37,741 bases of DNA from Bacteroidales bacterium (GTDB lineage Bacteria > Bacteroidota > Bacteroidia > Bacteroidales > UBA4181): contig JAISOY010000060.1 in NCBI GenBank assembly GCA_031275285.1, positions 1-37,741 on the forward strand, given 5' to 3'. Numbering within the stretch: position 1 is the stretch's first letter; the number at the start of each line of letters is the position of its first letter. Made by a program: the position numbers and the translations under genes. A model generated the notes under the pieces. It was not told the DNA's origin, made no database searches, and was given only the letters and a program-made list of their open reading frames with translations. Positions 1-8,635 of the stretch are shown in pieces.

Positions 1-374
<374 letters not shown>

Positions 375-457
375 ACTTTCTCAGATAAAAATATACTGTT
401 TAGTTTTATAGTTTTCCATTATGTCTTTGATATACGGTCCGTAAGGATCGAACGGTT

Positions 458-568
<111 letters not shown>

Positions 569-571
569 CAG

Positions 572-606
572 ACACCCTTTCATTAAAAATGGAAGGGTGT
601 TTTTAT
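572..606 (+). terminator. Intrinsic terminator of the rrn operon
   Basis: A perfect 8-bp stem ACACCCTT / AAGGGTGT (572-579 with 593-600) is followed by TTTTATTTTA. It lies just after 5S and fits Rho-independent termination of the rRNA transcript. Confidence 0.85.
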
Positions 607-644
607 TTTAGCATATACAGACACCATACCAAACATACAACAAT

Positions 645-674
645 AAAAAAACCCGGTAATCACCGGGTTTTTTT
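645..674 (-). terminator. Intrinsic terminator, minus-strand lipoprotein gene
   Basis: The hairpin ACCCGG-TAATCA-CCGGGT is flanked by A-rich sequence on one side and T-rich sequence on the other, so it could act in both directions. It lies about 25 nt beyond the stop of the minus-strand lipoprotein gene. It also backs up the rrn terminator on the plus strand. Confidence 0.75.
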
Positions 675-697
675 CCTGTAAAGCCTCTTATCATAAT

Positions 698-1105
698 TTA
701 TTCCGTATTTACCAATGCTTTTGCAAAGAGTCCGGGGGCATCGACCAACCATCTTTTACCTTCTTTCTTAAAAGGCAACTCATCAACCGGTCCTTCAACA
801 GACGGTAATGCTGCGACTAAGCTGATCCGGGCGTTATCCCCGTTTACAACAGCTTTTGTTATTGGTGACTTTGATGATTGTAGCTTTTGCTTTACTTCAG
901 AGGGAAGTGACAAGTCTATAAATTCCGCTCCAACACCCCATTTTTGAGCTGTTTCAGGCGTAACCATTGTTCGTACTCTCGTCACATCCCCGCTTAAGAC
1001 TGCAGTGATGAAATTTTCTGCTGTTTGTTCCACTAAAGTCTTATTACTTCCACAAGCGGTAGAAAATAAGACAATAAACATCGAATAAATAATTATTCTT
1101 TTCAT
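698..1105 (-). CDS. Small lipoprotein, DUF4878-like (NTF2-like fold suspected)
   Basis: A 135-aa protein from the ATG at 1105. A longer in-frame start at 1153 exists, but starting at 1105 puts a clean lipoprotein signal first: basic MKR, a hydrophobic stretch, then lipobox FSTAC with the lipid-anchored cysteine. The rest is a small alpha+beta domain. An early helix (VEQTAENFITAVLSGD) and later strands with 'EGKRWLVD' resemble DUF4878-type lipoproteins, which fold like NTF2. It is probably periplasm-facing and membrane-anchored. No catalytic motif is visible and the function is unknown. It stands alone, with its own terminator at 645-674 and 283 nt of AT-rich DNA upstream. Confidence 0.75.
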   Translation of the reverse strand: MKRIIIYSMFIVLFSTACGSNKTLVEQTAENFITAVLSGDVTRVRTMVTPETAQKWGVGAEFIDLSLPSEVKQKLQSSKSPITKAVVNGDNARISLVAALPSVEGPVDELPFKKEGKRWLVDAPGLFAKALVNTE

Positions 1106-1388
1106 TGTTTTCTGTATTAAAATTAAAAAATAGAATGAACATTTGTCATTCAAATAAATATATGATGGTGTAAATATAATAATTTTAGATAGTACAAAAG
1201 ATATTTTTATCAGAATCGATAGTTGTTATTGTGTTAGTTTTGTATTTAAATCAGACACAAATGAGGTAAATCATAATATGTTGAATTAGGAAAATAATAA
1301 ATTTAATTTTTGGTAAAAGATCTAAAATATATAGATTATCAGGAATTTTCTTTTTATAATTGATCCTGCTTCCACCAAAATTCCGGAT
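1106..1388. other. AT-rich intergenic region, no gene seen
   Basis: A 283-nt very AT-rich stretch between the lipoprotein start and the plsC stop, both on the minus strand. It must hold the lipoprotein promoter, but I find no exact TAnnTTTG box on the minus strand. A plus-strand TAGTTTTG at 1235-1242 has no -33 partner and no ORF after it. I see no RNA gene or hairpin of note. Confidence 0.5.
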
Positions 1389-2126
1389 TTATGACTCACG
1401 CATGGAATTTAATTCTTTTTCCACTATCTGGTATGTATGGATTGAGAGTTGATCAGCATTCATATCCTTATAAGACTCATACATAATAGCAGGTAAGATA
1501 TGTAATTTTATATGTTTTTTTGTCCGGAAAAAGAATCCGCTTTCAGGCAGTGCTTCGGATGATCCGTCGATTACCATAGGAATGATATCGGACTTTTGTT
1601 GTAGTGCAATAAGGAAAGCCCCTTCTTTAAATCTTTTGAGTTCTCCGGTTTTTGAACGGGTACCTTCAGGAAATATCATCACCGAATTTCCTTTCATAAT
1701 GTTTTCACCACATTGCCGGATCATTTTACGCTGGCTTTTTAAACTACTTCTTTCAATCTTGATATAGCGGTTCAGATACATATTCCATCCGATAATAGGC
1801 GCCTTAAATAACGACGCTTTAGCCACCCATTTAAAATGAAGAAAACTATAATAGACGACCAGAATATCAAGCATTGATTGATGATTACTGATCATGACAT
1901 ATGCTTTGTTTTTTTCTACATTCTCACGACCGGTAATAGTCACTCGCCACAGGGGACTTAACCATATATAGCAAGAAGCCCAGAAACATGAAAATACATG
2001 TAATATTTTGAGTTTACGGTCAAACCAGCCTGTAAAAACACGTAAAACCACAGCTATAGGCAGAAAGGTCAGAGATGTTGTAATAAATATAATTACCAGA
2101 TAAATTGTTACTAAATAATAATACAT
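1389..2126 (-). CDS. plsC: 1-acyl-sn-glycerol-3-phosphate acyltransferase
   Basis: A 245-aa membrane-bound acyltransferase of the PlsC/LPLAT family. It moves an acyl chain from acyl-ACP or acyl-CoA to the sn-2 position of lysophosphatidate, making phosphatidate for phospholipids. The N-terminus (about residues 1-30) is a hydrophobic anchor. The catalytic H-x4-D motif is NHQSMLD at 81-87 (His82, Asp87). The substrate-binding motif FPEGTRS is at 152-158. Length is normal for the family. It starts 42 nt after the sulfatase-maturase stop and is probably the last gene of a three-gene minus-strand unit. The fold assignment is secure. The exact acyl acceptor, which could include a specialised lipid, is inferred. 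Confidence 0.9.
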   Translation of the reverse strand: MYYYLVTIYLVIIFITTSLTFLPIAVVLRVFTGWFDRKLKILHVFSCFWASCYIWLSPLWRVTITGRENVEKNKAYVMISNHQSMLDILVVYYSFLHFKWVAKASLFKAPIIGWNMYLNRYIKIERSSLKSQRKMIRQCGENIMKGNSVMIFPEGTRSKTGELKRFKEGAFLIALQQKSDIIPMVIDGSSEALPESGFFFRTKKHIKLHILPAIMYESYKDMNADQLSIHTYQIVEKELNSMRES

Positions 2127-2168
2127 ATTTTGTCTTTTATAAGATTAATATAATAATATATCTGTATG

Positions 2169-3545
2169 TTAAATATTTTTCAAATTTTCCGGTTTATTCC
2201 GGCAACATTGTTTATATCTTTTACCACTACCGCATGGGCAAAAGTCATTAGGTTTGATATTAGCCTTCATACCGGCCGCATTATCTACCGTGTTTTTTAC
2301 AACCGGACGCCTTTTAACCCTTTGTTGGGCCCATTGCATGACGTTGGCCGGAGGACGCTCATTGGCCAATTCTTCAGCCATGAAATCCATAAAGGGAGCC
2401 ACATGCCTGTAAAAATATTTTAATCCTTCGCAAAGGTAATTCAATCCAGGTTCACCTGACGGCGTATTAATGATGCGATTTTTCGGGCATTCTCCGTTGC
2501 AAGCAAATAGATATTCACATTCCTGGCAATCCCGGGGAAGCAATGTACGTTTCTCCTGTCCGAATTTAAGTTGCTTTGGTGAATACATCATGGAGACCAG
2601 TGAGTCAGTATGAATATTTCCCAATTTATAATCTGGAAAAACATAATGGTCACAAGCATAAACATCCCCGTTATGCTCAATGGCACCGGCATGGCCACAA
2701 GTTTCAGCATGGACACAGATAGAAGTCATAGATCCCACCCAATTTGCCAAGATCGAATCAAAGGTAGGGACGAAATAAGTGCCGACATCATTTAAAACCC
2801 ATTCATCGAATATATTACATAAAAAAAGACCATAATCCATCGCATTAACGGACCATGGAGCCATTTTATTCAATGAATCATCTTTTCCGGATAATAAATG
2901 TAACGAATCTTCCGGCACATTCTGTGCAATTCGTTCTACAATGGGGGTAAATTGCATGTACTTGCTCCCGATACTCTTGAGAAAACGATATATTTCCAGA
3001 GGATATTTCGCATTATAATCATTTACCACGGAGAGCGTATTGAATTCAACCTGGTGTTTTACCAATAATTCAACGCCCTGCATTACCTTTTTAAAGGATG
3101 TTTTTCCTGATTTTGTTAATCGGTATCGGTCATGGATATGTTCTGGTCCGTCAATAGATATACCTATCAGGAAATGATTGTCCCGGAAGAAACAGCACCA
3201 GTCATCATCCAAAAGGGTTCCATTGGTTTGCAATATATTCTCAATGGTTTTTCCCTTACTGTATTTATTCTGCAATTCAAGTATCTTTTTATAATAATCA
3301 ATACCCAACATGGTTGGCTCTCCGCCATGCCAGACAAATTGAATTACAGGAATGTTTTGGGATGTAATGTATTCGCTGATGAATTTTTCCAGGACAGTCT
3401 CATTCATTTTAAAGTGAGACGATTGCCTGTAAATTTTATCCTTTTCAAGATAATAGCAATAATGGCAATCGAGATTACATACCGGACCAAATGGCTTGGC
3501 CATAAGACTGAATGCAACCGGGATTGACTGATAAGTATGCTTCAT
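2169..3545 (-). CDS. Anaerobic sulfatase-maturating-type radical SAM enzyme with C-terminal SEC-C motif
   Basis: A 458-aa radical SAM/SPASM protein. The SAM-binding 4Fe-4S cluster motif CxxxCxxC is Cys23, Cys27, Cys30, followed by YYLEKDK as in anSME enzymes. The SPASM half has a CGHAG segment, ACDHYV, and a C-x2-C-x5-C-x3-C series (CQECEYLFACNGECP) for two auxiliary clusters. Family members oxidise a Cys or Ser of sulfatases to formylglycine in the cytoplasm. The last ~25 residues form an SEC-C zinc motif (Cys436, Cys438, Cys447, Cys448), giving a protein ~45 aa longer than typical anSMEs. No sulfatase is encoded in this window, so its clients would be elsewhere. A related peptide-modifying radical SAM role is the main alternative. 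It lies 24 nt after the BASS transporter gene. Confidence 0.85.
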   Translation of the reverse strand: MKHTYQSIPVAFSLMAKPFGPVCNLDCHYCYYLEKDKIYRQSSHFKMNETVLEKFISEYITSQNIPVIQFVWHGGEPTMLGIDYYKKILELQNKYSKGKTIENILQTNGTLLDDDWCCFFRDNHFLIGISIDGPEHIHDRYRLTKSGKTSFKKVMQGVELLVKHQVEFNTLSVVNDYNAKYPLEIYRFLKSIGSKYMQFTPIVERIAQNVPEDSLHLLSGKDDSLNKMAPWSVNAMDYGLFLCNIFDEWVLNDVGTYFVPTFDSILANWVGSMTSICVHAETCGHAGAIEHNGDVYACDHYVFPDYKLGNIHTDSLVSMMYSPKQLKFGQEKRTLLPRDCQECEYLFACNGECPKNRIINTPSGEPGLNYLCEGLKYFYRHVAPFMDFMAEELANERPPANVMQWAQQRVKRRPVVKNTVDNAAGMKANIKPNDFCPCGSGKRYKQCCRNKPENLKNI

Positions 3546-3569
3546 TATTCAAAGGTAGAAGCTATTGTG

Positions 3570-4496
3570 TTAAGGTTGAGACGGCGTTTTTCTTTGCCAC
3601 AAGAATGCCAGTCCCATTCCGGATATAATATGCCAGATTCCCCACCATGCTGCAACAAAAGCCATTCCACCAAGACCATCAAAAAGTTTCGGATTAAAAA
3701 TAAGTACCAGACCCAGGCCTGAATTCTGGATTCCGGTTTCGATAGTGATCGAACGTACATCTTTCCAGGAAAGTCGTGTGATCCGTCCCGAGGTATAACC
3801 GGTCAATAAGGCTACAGTATTGTGCAGGATGACAATAAGGCCGATCAGATGGATATATTTCACGAAATAACTGAAATTGGCCGCCAATGCCATAACAATA
3901 AAGCCAATAAAGGCAATGATGGATAATATTCCCATCGGTTTGATCAGTTTCCGGGTGATTTTTGGATAATGACGGGCGAACAAGATACCTAGAACAATAG
4001 GTATCCCAAGCAAAATAAACACAGTTTGCGCCATTTCCCAAAAACTGATTTCGATAGGAATAACTTCTCTTGATGTGTTAAAATAAAGATTTCCCCAAAA
4101 GGAAAAATTTAGAGGAGTCATCACGACACAAGCTAATGTGGAGAATGCAGATAGACTGACTGATAGCGTTATATTTCCTTTGGCCAGTGTAGTAATGAAA
4201 TTGGATATATTCCCTCCGGGACAGGCAGCCACTAAAATCATTCCCATGGCGACCGACGGTGAAAGTATCGGACGAAGGATTAATAATAGCAAAAATGTTA
4301 CAGCCGGCAATAAAATAAATTGGGAAACAGCACCAACAATAAAACTTTTAGGCTTTTTTACTACATCCTTAAAGTCTGAAAAGTTCATACGAAGGGCTAT
4401 CCCGAACATCACAAAAGCCAAAATGATGTTCATTAATTTTAAAGAACCCGGCGTAAAATTCAGCCTGATATCGTCCAGAACCAGTAATGATGACAT
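3570..4496 (-). CDS. BASS-family (bile acid:sodium symporter-like) transporter
   Basis: A 308-aa polytopic membrane protein with about nine or ten hydrophobic segments. It matches the bile acid:Na+ symporter (SBF) family: an early 'MFGIALRM' segment, and the conserved 'AACPGGNISNFITTLAKGN' region, whose PGG-x-SN is the crossover helix forming the sodium/substrate site. A later 'ETGIQNSGLGLVL' helix carries the matching E-x-G-x-QN motif. Bacterial members carry various organic acids with Na+, so the substrate cannot be read here. It is the first gene of a likely operon with the radical SAM enzyme (24-nt gap) and plsC. The 182-nt divergent region to the aldose epimerase should hold its promoter. 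Confidence 0.87.
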   Translation of the reverse strand: MSSLLVLDDIRLNFTPGSLKLMNIILAFVMFGIALRMNFSDFKDVVKKPKSFIVGAVSQFILLPAVTFLLLLILRPILSPSVAMGMILVAACPGGNISNFITTLAKGNITLSVSLSAFSTLACVVMTPLNFSFWGNLYFNTSREVIPIEISFWEMAQTVFILLGIPIVLGILFARHYPKITRKLIKPMGILSIIAFIGFIVMALAANFSYFVKYIHLIGLIVILHNTVALLTGYTSGRITRLSWKDVRSITIETGIQNSGLGLVLIFNPKLFDGLGGMAFVAAWWGIWHIISGMGLAFLWQRKTPSQP

Positions 4497-4625
4497 TATA
4501 AAATATATAATTCAGATTAACAAATACCCGGCTAAAATACACATAAAAATAGGAAGACAGAAAATAAACTCCTTATTTTTAACAAAAATAACAGAACAAA
4601 TGGTAGAAATATCGCTTAAGTTATC

Positions 4626-4633
4626 TATTTTTG
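4626..4633 (+). promoter_or_regulatory. Possible -7 box of the aldose epimerase promoter
   Basis: TATTTTTG fits the Bacteroidetes -7 consensus TAnnTTTG and lies 45 nt before the ATG. No convincing TTTG is found 19-22 nt upstream, so support is weak. The reverse complement of the same motif (CAAAAATA, 4583-4590) could serve the divergent BASS gene, also without a clear -33 partner. Confidence 0.3.
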
Positions 4634-4678
4634 ATGGATGAAAAAATTAAATGCTTTCAATTATAAATACAACATAAA

Positions 4679-5842
4679 ATGCAAAACAATAGAAGAGTTT
4701 TTCGTGCGGTAGCCATGCTATCTGTTATTTTTTGTTTGATCTCCTGTGGGAGTGGTACTAAAAAAGATAAAGCAGGTATTACTAAATCCGATTTCGGACA
4801 ATTTAAGGGGCAACCTGTTGAATTATATACCCTGACCAATCATCAGGGGGTGGTCATGAAAGTAACCACTTACGGAGGAACCATCACTGAATTACATGTT
4901 CCGGATAAAAACGGAAAAATGGGCGATGTAGTACTGGGGTTTGATAAGTTGGATGGATATATTAGCCCAGCTTACGAGAAAAGCAACCCGAATTTCGGTG
5001 CCATTATCGGACGTTACGGGAATCGTATAGCCAAAGGTAAGTTTACCTTGGATGGTGTGGAATATACTTTGGCAACCAATAATGGGGAAAACCATCTACA
5101 TGGTGGAAATATAGGATTCAACAGAGTGGTATGGAATGCAAAAGCCATTCCCGGAGAAAAAGAAAACAGCCTTGAACTTACCTATCTGAGTAAAGATATG
5201 GAGGAAGGTTATCCCGGCAACCTGCAAGTAACCGTAACATATACCCTGACAGATGCCAATGAATTAAAAATCAATTATAAGGCCACTACAGACAAGGCAA
5301 CTCCGTGTAACCTGACCAATCATACTTATTTTAACCTTTCTGCCCTCAAACAACCGACCAATGCCAATCATGAGCTGGTTATTTTAGCGGATAAGTATAC
5401 CGAAGTGGATGGTGGGCTGATACCTACAGGAAATCTTCCGGATGTAGCCGGAACCCCAATGGACTTTACTACACCTCATAAAATCGGAGAACGCATCGAT
5501 GCTGATTTTGAACAATTGAAGCTGGGCGGAGGATATGACCACAATTGGGTATTGCGTAACAATACAGGTTCGTTGGCTTTGGCTGTAACAGCTTATGAGC
5601 CGGAAAGCGGCCGGTTCATGGAGGTTTTTACCACAGAACCCGGGGTTCAATTTTATGCAGGAAATTTTCTGGATGGTACATTAGTTGGTAAAGGTAATAT
5701 CAGGTATGATAAACGTGCAGGTTTTTGTCTGGAAACGCAACATTTTCCGGACTCTCCCAATCAGCCGGATTTCCCATCGACCATATTGCAACCAGGAACC
5801 ACCTATCAAACTCAGACCATTTATAAATTTTCTACAAAATAA
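4679..5842 (+). CDS. galM: Aldose 1-epimerase (mutarotase), lipoprotein
   Basis: A 387-aa galactose mutarotase-type enzyme that interconverts alpha and beta anomers of hexoses. The N-terminus is a lipoprotein signal with lipobox LISC (Cys23), so it is exported and membrane-anchored, unlike cytosolic E. coli GalM. This form is common in Bacteroidales. Active-site residues are visible: His139/His141 in GENHLHGG, His215 in CNLTNHTYFNLS (general acid), and Glu352 in CLETQHFPDSPNQ (general base). Length fits the family plus the signal. It would act on sugars released outside the inner membrane. The next gene, coaX, starts 19 nt after its stop, so the two may share a transcript although their functions are unrelated. 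Confidence 0.93.
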   Translation: MQNNRRVFRAVAMLSVIFCLISCGSGTKKDKAGITKSDFGQFKGQPVELYTLTNHQGVVMKVTTYGGTITELHVPDKNGKMGDVVLGFDKLDGYISPAYEKSNPNFGAIIGRYGNRIAKGKFTLDGVEYTLATNNGENHLHGGNIGFNRVVWNAKAIPGEKENSLELTYLSKDMEEGYPGNLQVTVTYTLTDANELKINYKATTDKATPCNLTNHTYFNLSALKQPTNANHELVILADKYTEVDGGLIPTGNLPDVAGTPMDFTTPHKIGERIDADFEQLKLGGGYDHNWVLRNNTGSLALAVTAYEPESGRFMEVFTTEPGVQFYAGNFLDGTLVGKGNIRYDKRAGFCLETQHFPDSPNQPDFPSTILQPGTTYQTQTIYKFSTK

Positions 5843-5861
5843 ATTTTCGTAAGATCAGGTT

Positions 5862-6599
5862 TTGTCTGTTATTTGTATAGATGTCGGTAACACATTTACA
5901 AAAATAGCCGTTTTTGAAAATGATGATATGAAAAATGTTGTAACATTTTCTTCCGGTAGTCCGGAAAAAATGTTACAGCATTTTTCGTCATTGCCTCGTT
6001 TTAGTGCAGGTATCATGTCTGTTGTAGGAAATGTGGATGGCGATATTGCCAATGTGCTGTCATCAAAAGTCGATTTTTATATCGAATTGACTGCGCAGAC
6101 GCCGCTTCCTATCAAAAATTTGTATAAAACGCCTGAGACGTTAGGTAAAGACCGGTTAGCGGCTGTTATAGGAGCTTATTGCCAGTATCCGGGGAAAAAT
6201 ATCCTGGTGGTAGATGCAGGAACAGCCCTGACTTTTGATTTTATTGATAAAACCGGAAATTATCATGGTGGAAATATTTCTCCCGGCATCAATATACGAT
6301 TTCGAGCTTTACATGATTATACACAAAGATTACCATTGGAAGAACGGACCGCTGATTTTCCCATGTTTGGAAATTCAACCAAAACGGCTATTATCGCTGG
6401 TGTTCAAAATGGTATCATTTTTGAAGTGAGTAGTTATATCAATCATTTGAAAAGAAAATACGGGGAAATGGTTTTTATATTCTCAGGAGGGGATGCAATT
6501 TTTTTTGCAGATAAGATGGAAACACCTATTTTTGTAGAATCGAATTTGGTGCTTATCGGACTAAATGAGATAGTAAAGTATAATTTAAGAAGAGAGTAA
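5862..6599 (+). CDS. coaX: Type III pantothenate kinase
   Basis: A 245-aa ASKHA-fold kinase that phosphorylates pantothenate, the first step of coenzyme A synthesis, in the cytoplasm. The phosphate-binding DVGNT is at residues 7-11, followed by FTKIAVF. PETLGKDR at 91-98 and VVDAGTALTFD at 117-126 are the two other signature motifs, with Asp118 probably catalytic. The start is the TTG at 5862: no ATG or GTG lies further upstream in frame, and starting here gives the usual N-terminus just before the DxGNT motif. The gene order CoaX, TPR protein, LptC, CorC-like protein is familiar from Bacteroidales. A hairpin follows the stop. Confidence 0.94.
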   Translation: MSVICIDVGNTFTKIAVFENDDMKNVVTFSSGSPEKMLQHFSSLPRFSAGIMSVVGNVDGDIANVLSSKVDFYIELTAQTPLPIKNLYKTPETLGKDRLAAVIGAYCQYPGKNILVVDAGTALTFDFIDKTGNYHGGNISPGINIRFRALHDYTQRLPLEERTADFPMFGNSTKTAIIAGVQNGIIFEVSSYINHLKRKYGEMVFIFSGGDAIFFADKMETPIFVESNLVLIGLNEIVKYNLRRE

Positions 6600-6606
6600 C
6601 AAAATC

Positions 6607-6629
6607 TTATCCCGGTCGATTCGGGATAA
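6607..6629 (+). other. Intergenic hairpin after coaX
   Basis: TTATCCCG / CGGGATAA forms a perfect 8-bp stem (6607-6614 with 6622-6629) around a 7-nt loop. No T-run follows, so it is not a standard terminator. It could be a partial terminator or an mRNA processing/stability element between coaX and the TPR gene. Confidence 0.55.
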
Positions 6630-6634
6630 TTAAT

Positions 6635-6641
6635 AAAGGAG
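6635..6641 (+). promoter_or_regulatory. Strong Shine-Dalgarno of the TPR protein gene
   Basis: AAAGGAG ends 9 nt before the ATG at 6651. Shine-Dalgarno sites this good are unusual in this window, where most genes have AT-rich start regions. This suggests high expression and fixes the start codon. Confidence 0.65.
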
Positions 6642-6650
6642 AGTATAACA

Positions 6651-7987
6651 ATGAAGAAAATCGGTTATAAATTTTTAGGAATAGTATCTGTCGGTCTTTT
6701 TATGGTACTTTCGGTTTCGGCACAGCCGGGATCTGTAACAGGTACGAAATTTGGAAGGGGACAGGACAGTATAGATTGTAGGAGAGATTTGTCTTTATTT
6801 GCCGGAGACTATCAGCATAAAAATTATAAAGATGCCATTGTTTACTGGCGTAGACTGATGAAGAATTGTCCGCAATCGTCTCCGAATCTGATACCCAGAG
6901 GGTTGACGATGTATAAGGATTTTATATCCAAAGAATTGGATCCGTCAAAGAAAGATGCTTTAGTAGATACCTTGATGCAGGTTTATCAAATTGGTATCGA
7001 AACACGTCCCAACAAGGCGAATTTAATGGTCAATAAGTTGCAGGACATGGAACGGTATGCCAATGAAACACCGGCACAAAAAAAGAGATTGTTGACTGCC
7101 TCAGAGGAGTATATGAATCTTGAAAAGGAGAAGTCACAACCGCGGAGTATGGTAACTTATATGAAAACTTCGATAGAATTGAACAACGAGGGTGCGTTAA
7201 CCGATGAAGAGTTGTTGGATAATTATACCAAGGTGAGTGATGTTCTAAATGCAGCTTTAAAGAAAACATCTGACGAAGAATTGGCGAAAGCCCGTGATCA
7301 GATAGATGATGCTTTTGCTAAGAGTCCTGCGGCTAACTGTGAAAATTTAGCCAAAATATATGGACCTAAATTCGAAACTGATAAAAATGACCTTGAGTTT
7401 CTTAGCAAGTTGACCAGGTTGCTCAACAGGAATGAGTGTACCGATTCCGAATTATTCGAAAAAGCAGCAGAGCAACAGGTCGCTTTAGACCCGTCCGCTG
7501 CCGCAGCATACAATATGGCCAAGTTATTTTTCAGGAAAGGTAATTTTGAAAAATCTCTTGAGTACTTCGAGAGTGCCATAGAACATGAAAAAGATCCGAT
7601 TGACAAGGCTAATTATTACTGTCAGATGGGTAATGTGTTGTTGGACAAAATGCAGAAATATACTGAAGCAAAAAATGCGCCCTTGAAGCAAGTAAATTGC
7701 GTCCTGATTGGGGAGAACCTTATGTGTTGTTGGCAAATATTTATCTGGTTGGTCCAAAGTGTGGGGAAGAAGACTTTCAAAAAGCGCAGATCTACTGGGT
7801 TGTTGTTGATAAGTTAACCAAAGCAAAAACTGTGGATCCTGAATATGGTGAAAGAGTAAATCAATCTATAAGGGATTATACTAAATTCTTTCCCAATAAG
7901 GAAGACGCATTTTTCTATGATATTAAAGAAGGAACAACCGTTACTGTCGGATGTTGGGTTAATGAGACAACGAAAGCACGGTTCTGA
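6651..7987 (+). pseudogene. Secreted TPR-repeat protein, reading frame broken by a frameshift near 7670
   Basis: The gene encodes a ~445-aa protein in two frames. The first frame (6651-7817) has a Sec signal ending SVSAQ. A helical domain and TPR-like repeats follow, for example AAAYNMAKLFFRKGNFEKSL and KANYYCQMGNVLLDKM. At 7670-7676 it leaves the family pattern and runs into unrelated sequence. The second frame then continues the repeat (ALEASKLRPDWGEPYVLLAN) to the stop at 7987. Adding one A to the A6 run at 7670-7675 restores a single frame. A loss of one base, real or a sequencing error, is the simplest reading. A -1 ribosomal slip on A_AAA_AAT gives the same join. Members sit between coaX and lptC in related genomes and are exported; the role is unknown. 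The downstream frame shows no decay, so the break is recent or artefactual. Confidence 0.8.
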
Positions 7988-8010
7988 TTTTCAGAATATA
8001 AATTAACAGT

Positions 8011-8042
8011 AAACCCTCAGGATAAATGTGTCCTGAGGGTTT
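8011..8042 (+). terminator. 12-bp hairpin between the TPR gene and lptC
   Basis: AAACCCTCAGGA / TCCTGAGGGTTT is a perfect 12-bp inverted repeat (8011-8022 with 8031-8042) with an 8-nt loop. Only TTT ends the stem before ATGTG, so it is a weak intrinsic terminator at best. It may lower transcription into lptC or protect the upstream mRNA end. It directly abuts the ATG at 8043, which argues against that codon being used. Confidence 0.6.
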
Positions 8043-8060
8043 ATGTGTAAATATATCTTT

Positions 8061-8633
8061 ATGAGACAATGGTTTAGTCTTTTTATTGTAACAGTCTTTA
8101 TTTTCATAGGATTTAATTCCTGTAAAAATGATATGGAGGTCATCAACAAGATTATAGATCCGGAAGAAGAACCGGATATGGTCGCTTATAATGTTGACAT
8201 AACATATTCGGATTCTGCCCGTCTGCAAATGAAGCTGACCTCGCCATTTGTCAAACAATTTACCGAAGCCAAAGAACCCCGGGATGAATTTCCTGAAGGT
8301 TTACATGTCTGGTTTTTTGAGAAAGACGGTGAAACCAGGGGAGAGATCACTGCGAACTGGGCTATGCATGATAGAACAACAAATATTTGGGAAGCAAGAA
8401 GTAATGTCGTCATTATTAGTTCTGACGGCAGGAAAATTGAAAATGAACAAATGTTCTGGGATCAGGAAAAAGGCGAAGTGTATTCGAATATTTCCACGAA
8501 AATTACATTTCCAAATGGATCTATACAGGTTGGAAAAAAAGGAATATGGGCGCTTCAGGATTTTTCTGATTATAGATTACGGGAAGCCAGCGGACCAATT
8601 AAATTCAATACAAAGCAACCTGAAACAGAATAG
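8061..8633 (+). CDS. lptC: LPS export protein LptC
   Basis: A 190-aa protein of the LptC family. LptC is the inner-membrane-anchored periplasmic part of the LptB2FGC complex that passes lipopolysaccharide to LptA. After MRQWFSLFIVTVFIF it has a possible lipobox ending NSC, so the Bacteroidales form may be a lipoprotein rather than a single-pass protein. The body is a beta-jellyroll. Recognisable parts are 'YSDSARLQMKLTSP', 'DEFPEGLHVWFFEKDGE', 'WEARSNVVIISSDGRKIENEQ' and 'GKKGIWALQDFSDYRL'. I prefer the ATG at 8061 over 8043, because 8043 touches the 12-bp hairpin and only adds six residues before the signal. The next gene starts 2 nt after its stop. An LptF/G-type permease is encoded at 23972-25876. 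Confidence 0.88.
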   Translation: MRQWFSLFIVTVFIFIGFNSCKNDMEVINKIIDPEEEPDMVAYNVDITYSDSARLQMKLTSPFVKQFTEAKEPRDEFPEGLHVWFFEKDGETRGEITANWAMHDRTTNIWEARSNVVIISSDGRKIENEQMFWDQEKGEVYSNISTKITFPNGSIQVGKKGIWALQDFSDYRLREASGPIKFNTKQPETE

Positions 8634-8635
8634 TT

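Noticed and set aside
3132..3527. 131-codon plus-strand ORF inside the radical SAM gene
   Set aside because: It is antisense to a well-supported gene with full motif conservation, and the translation shows no family features. The other long antisense frames were rejected on the same grounds.
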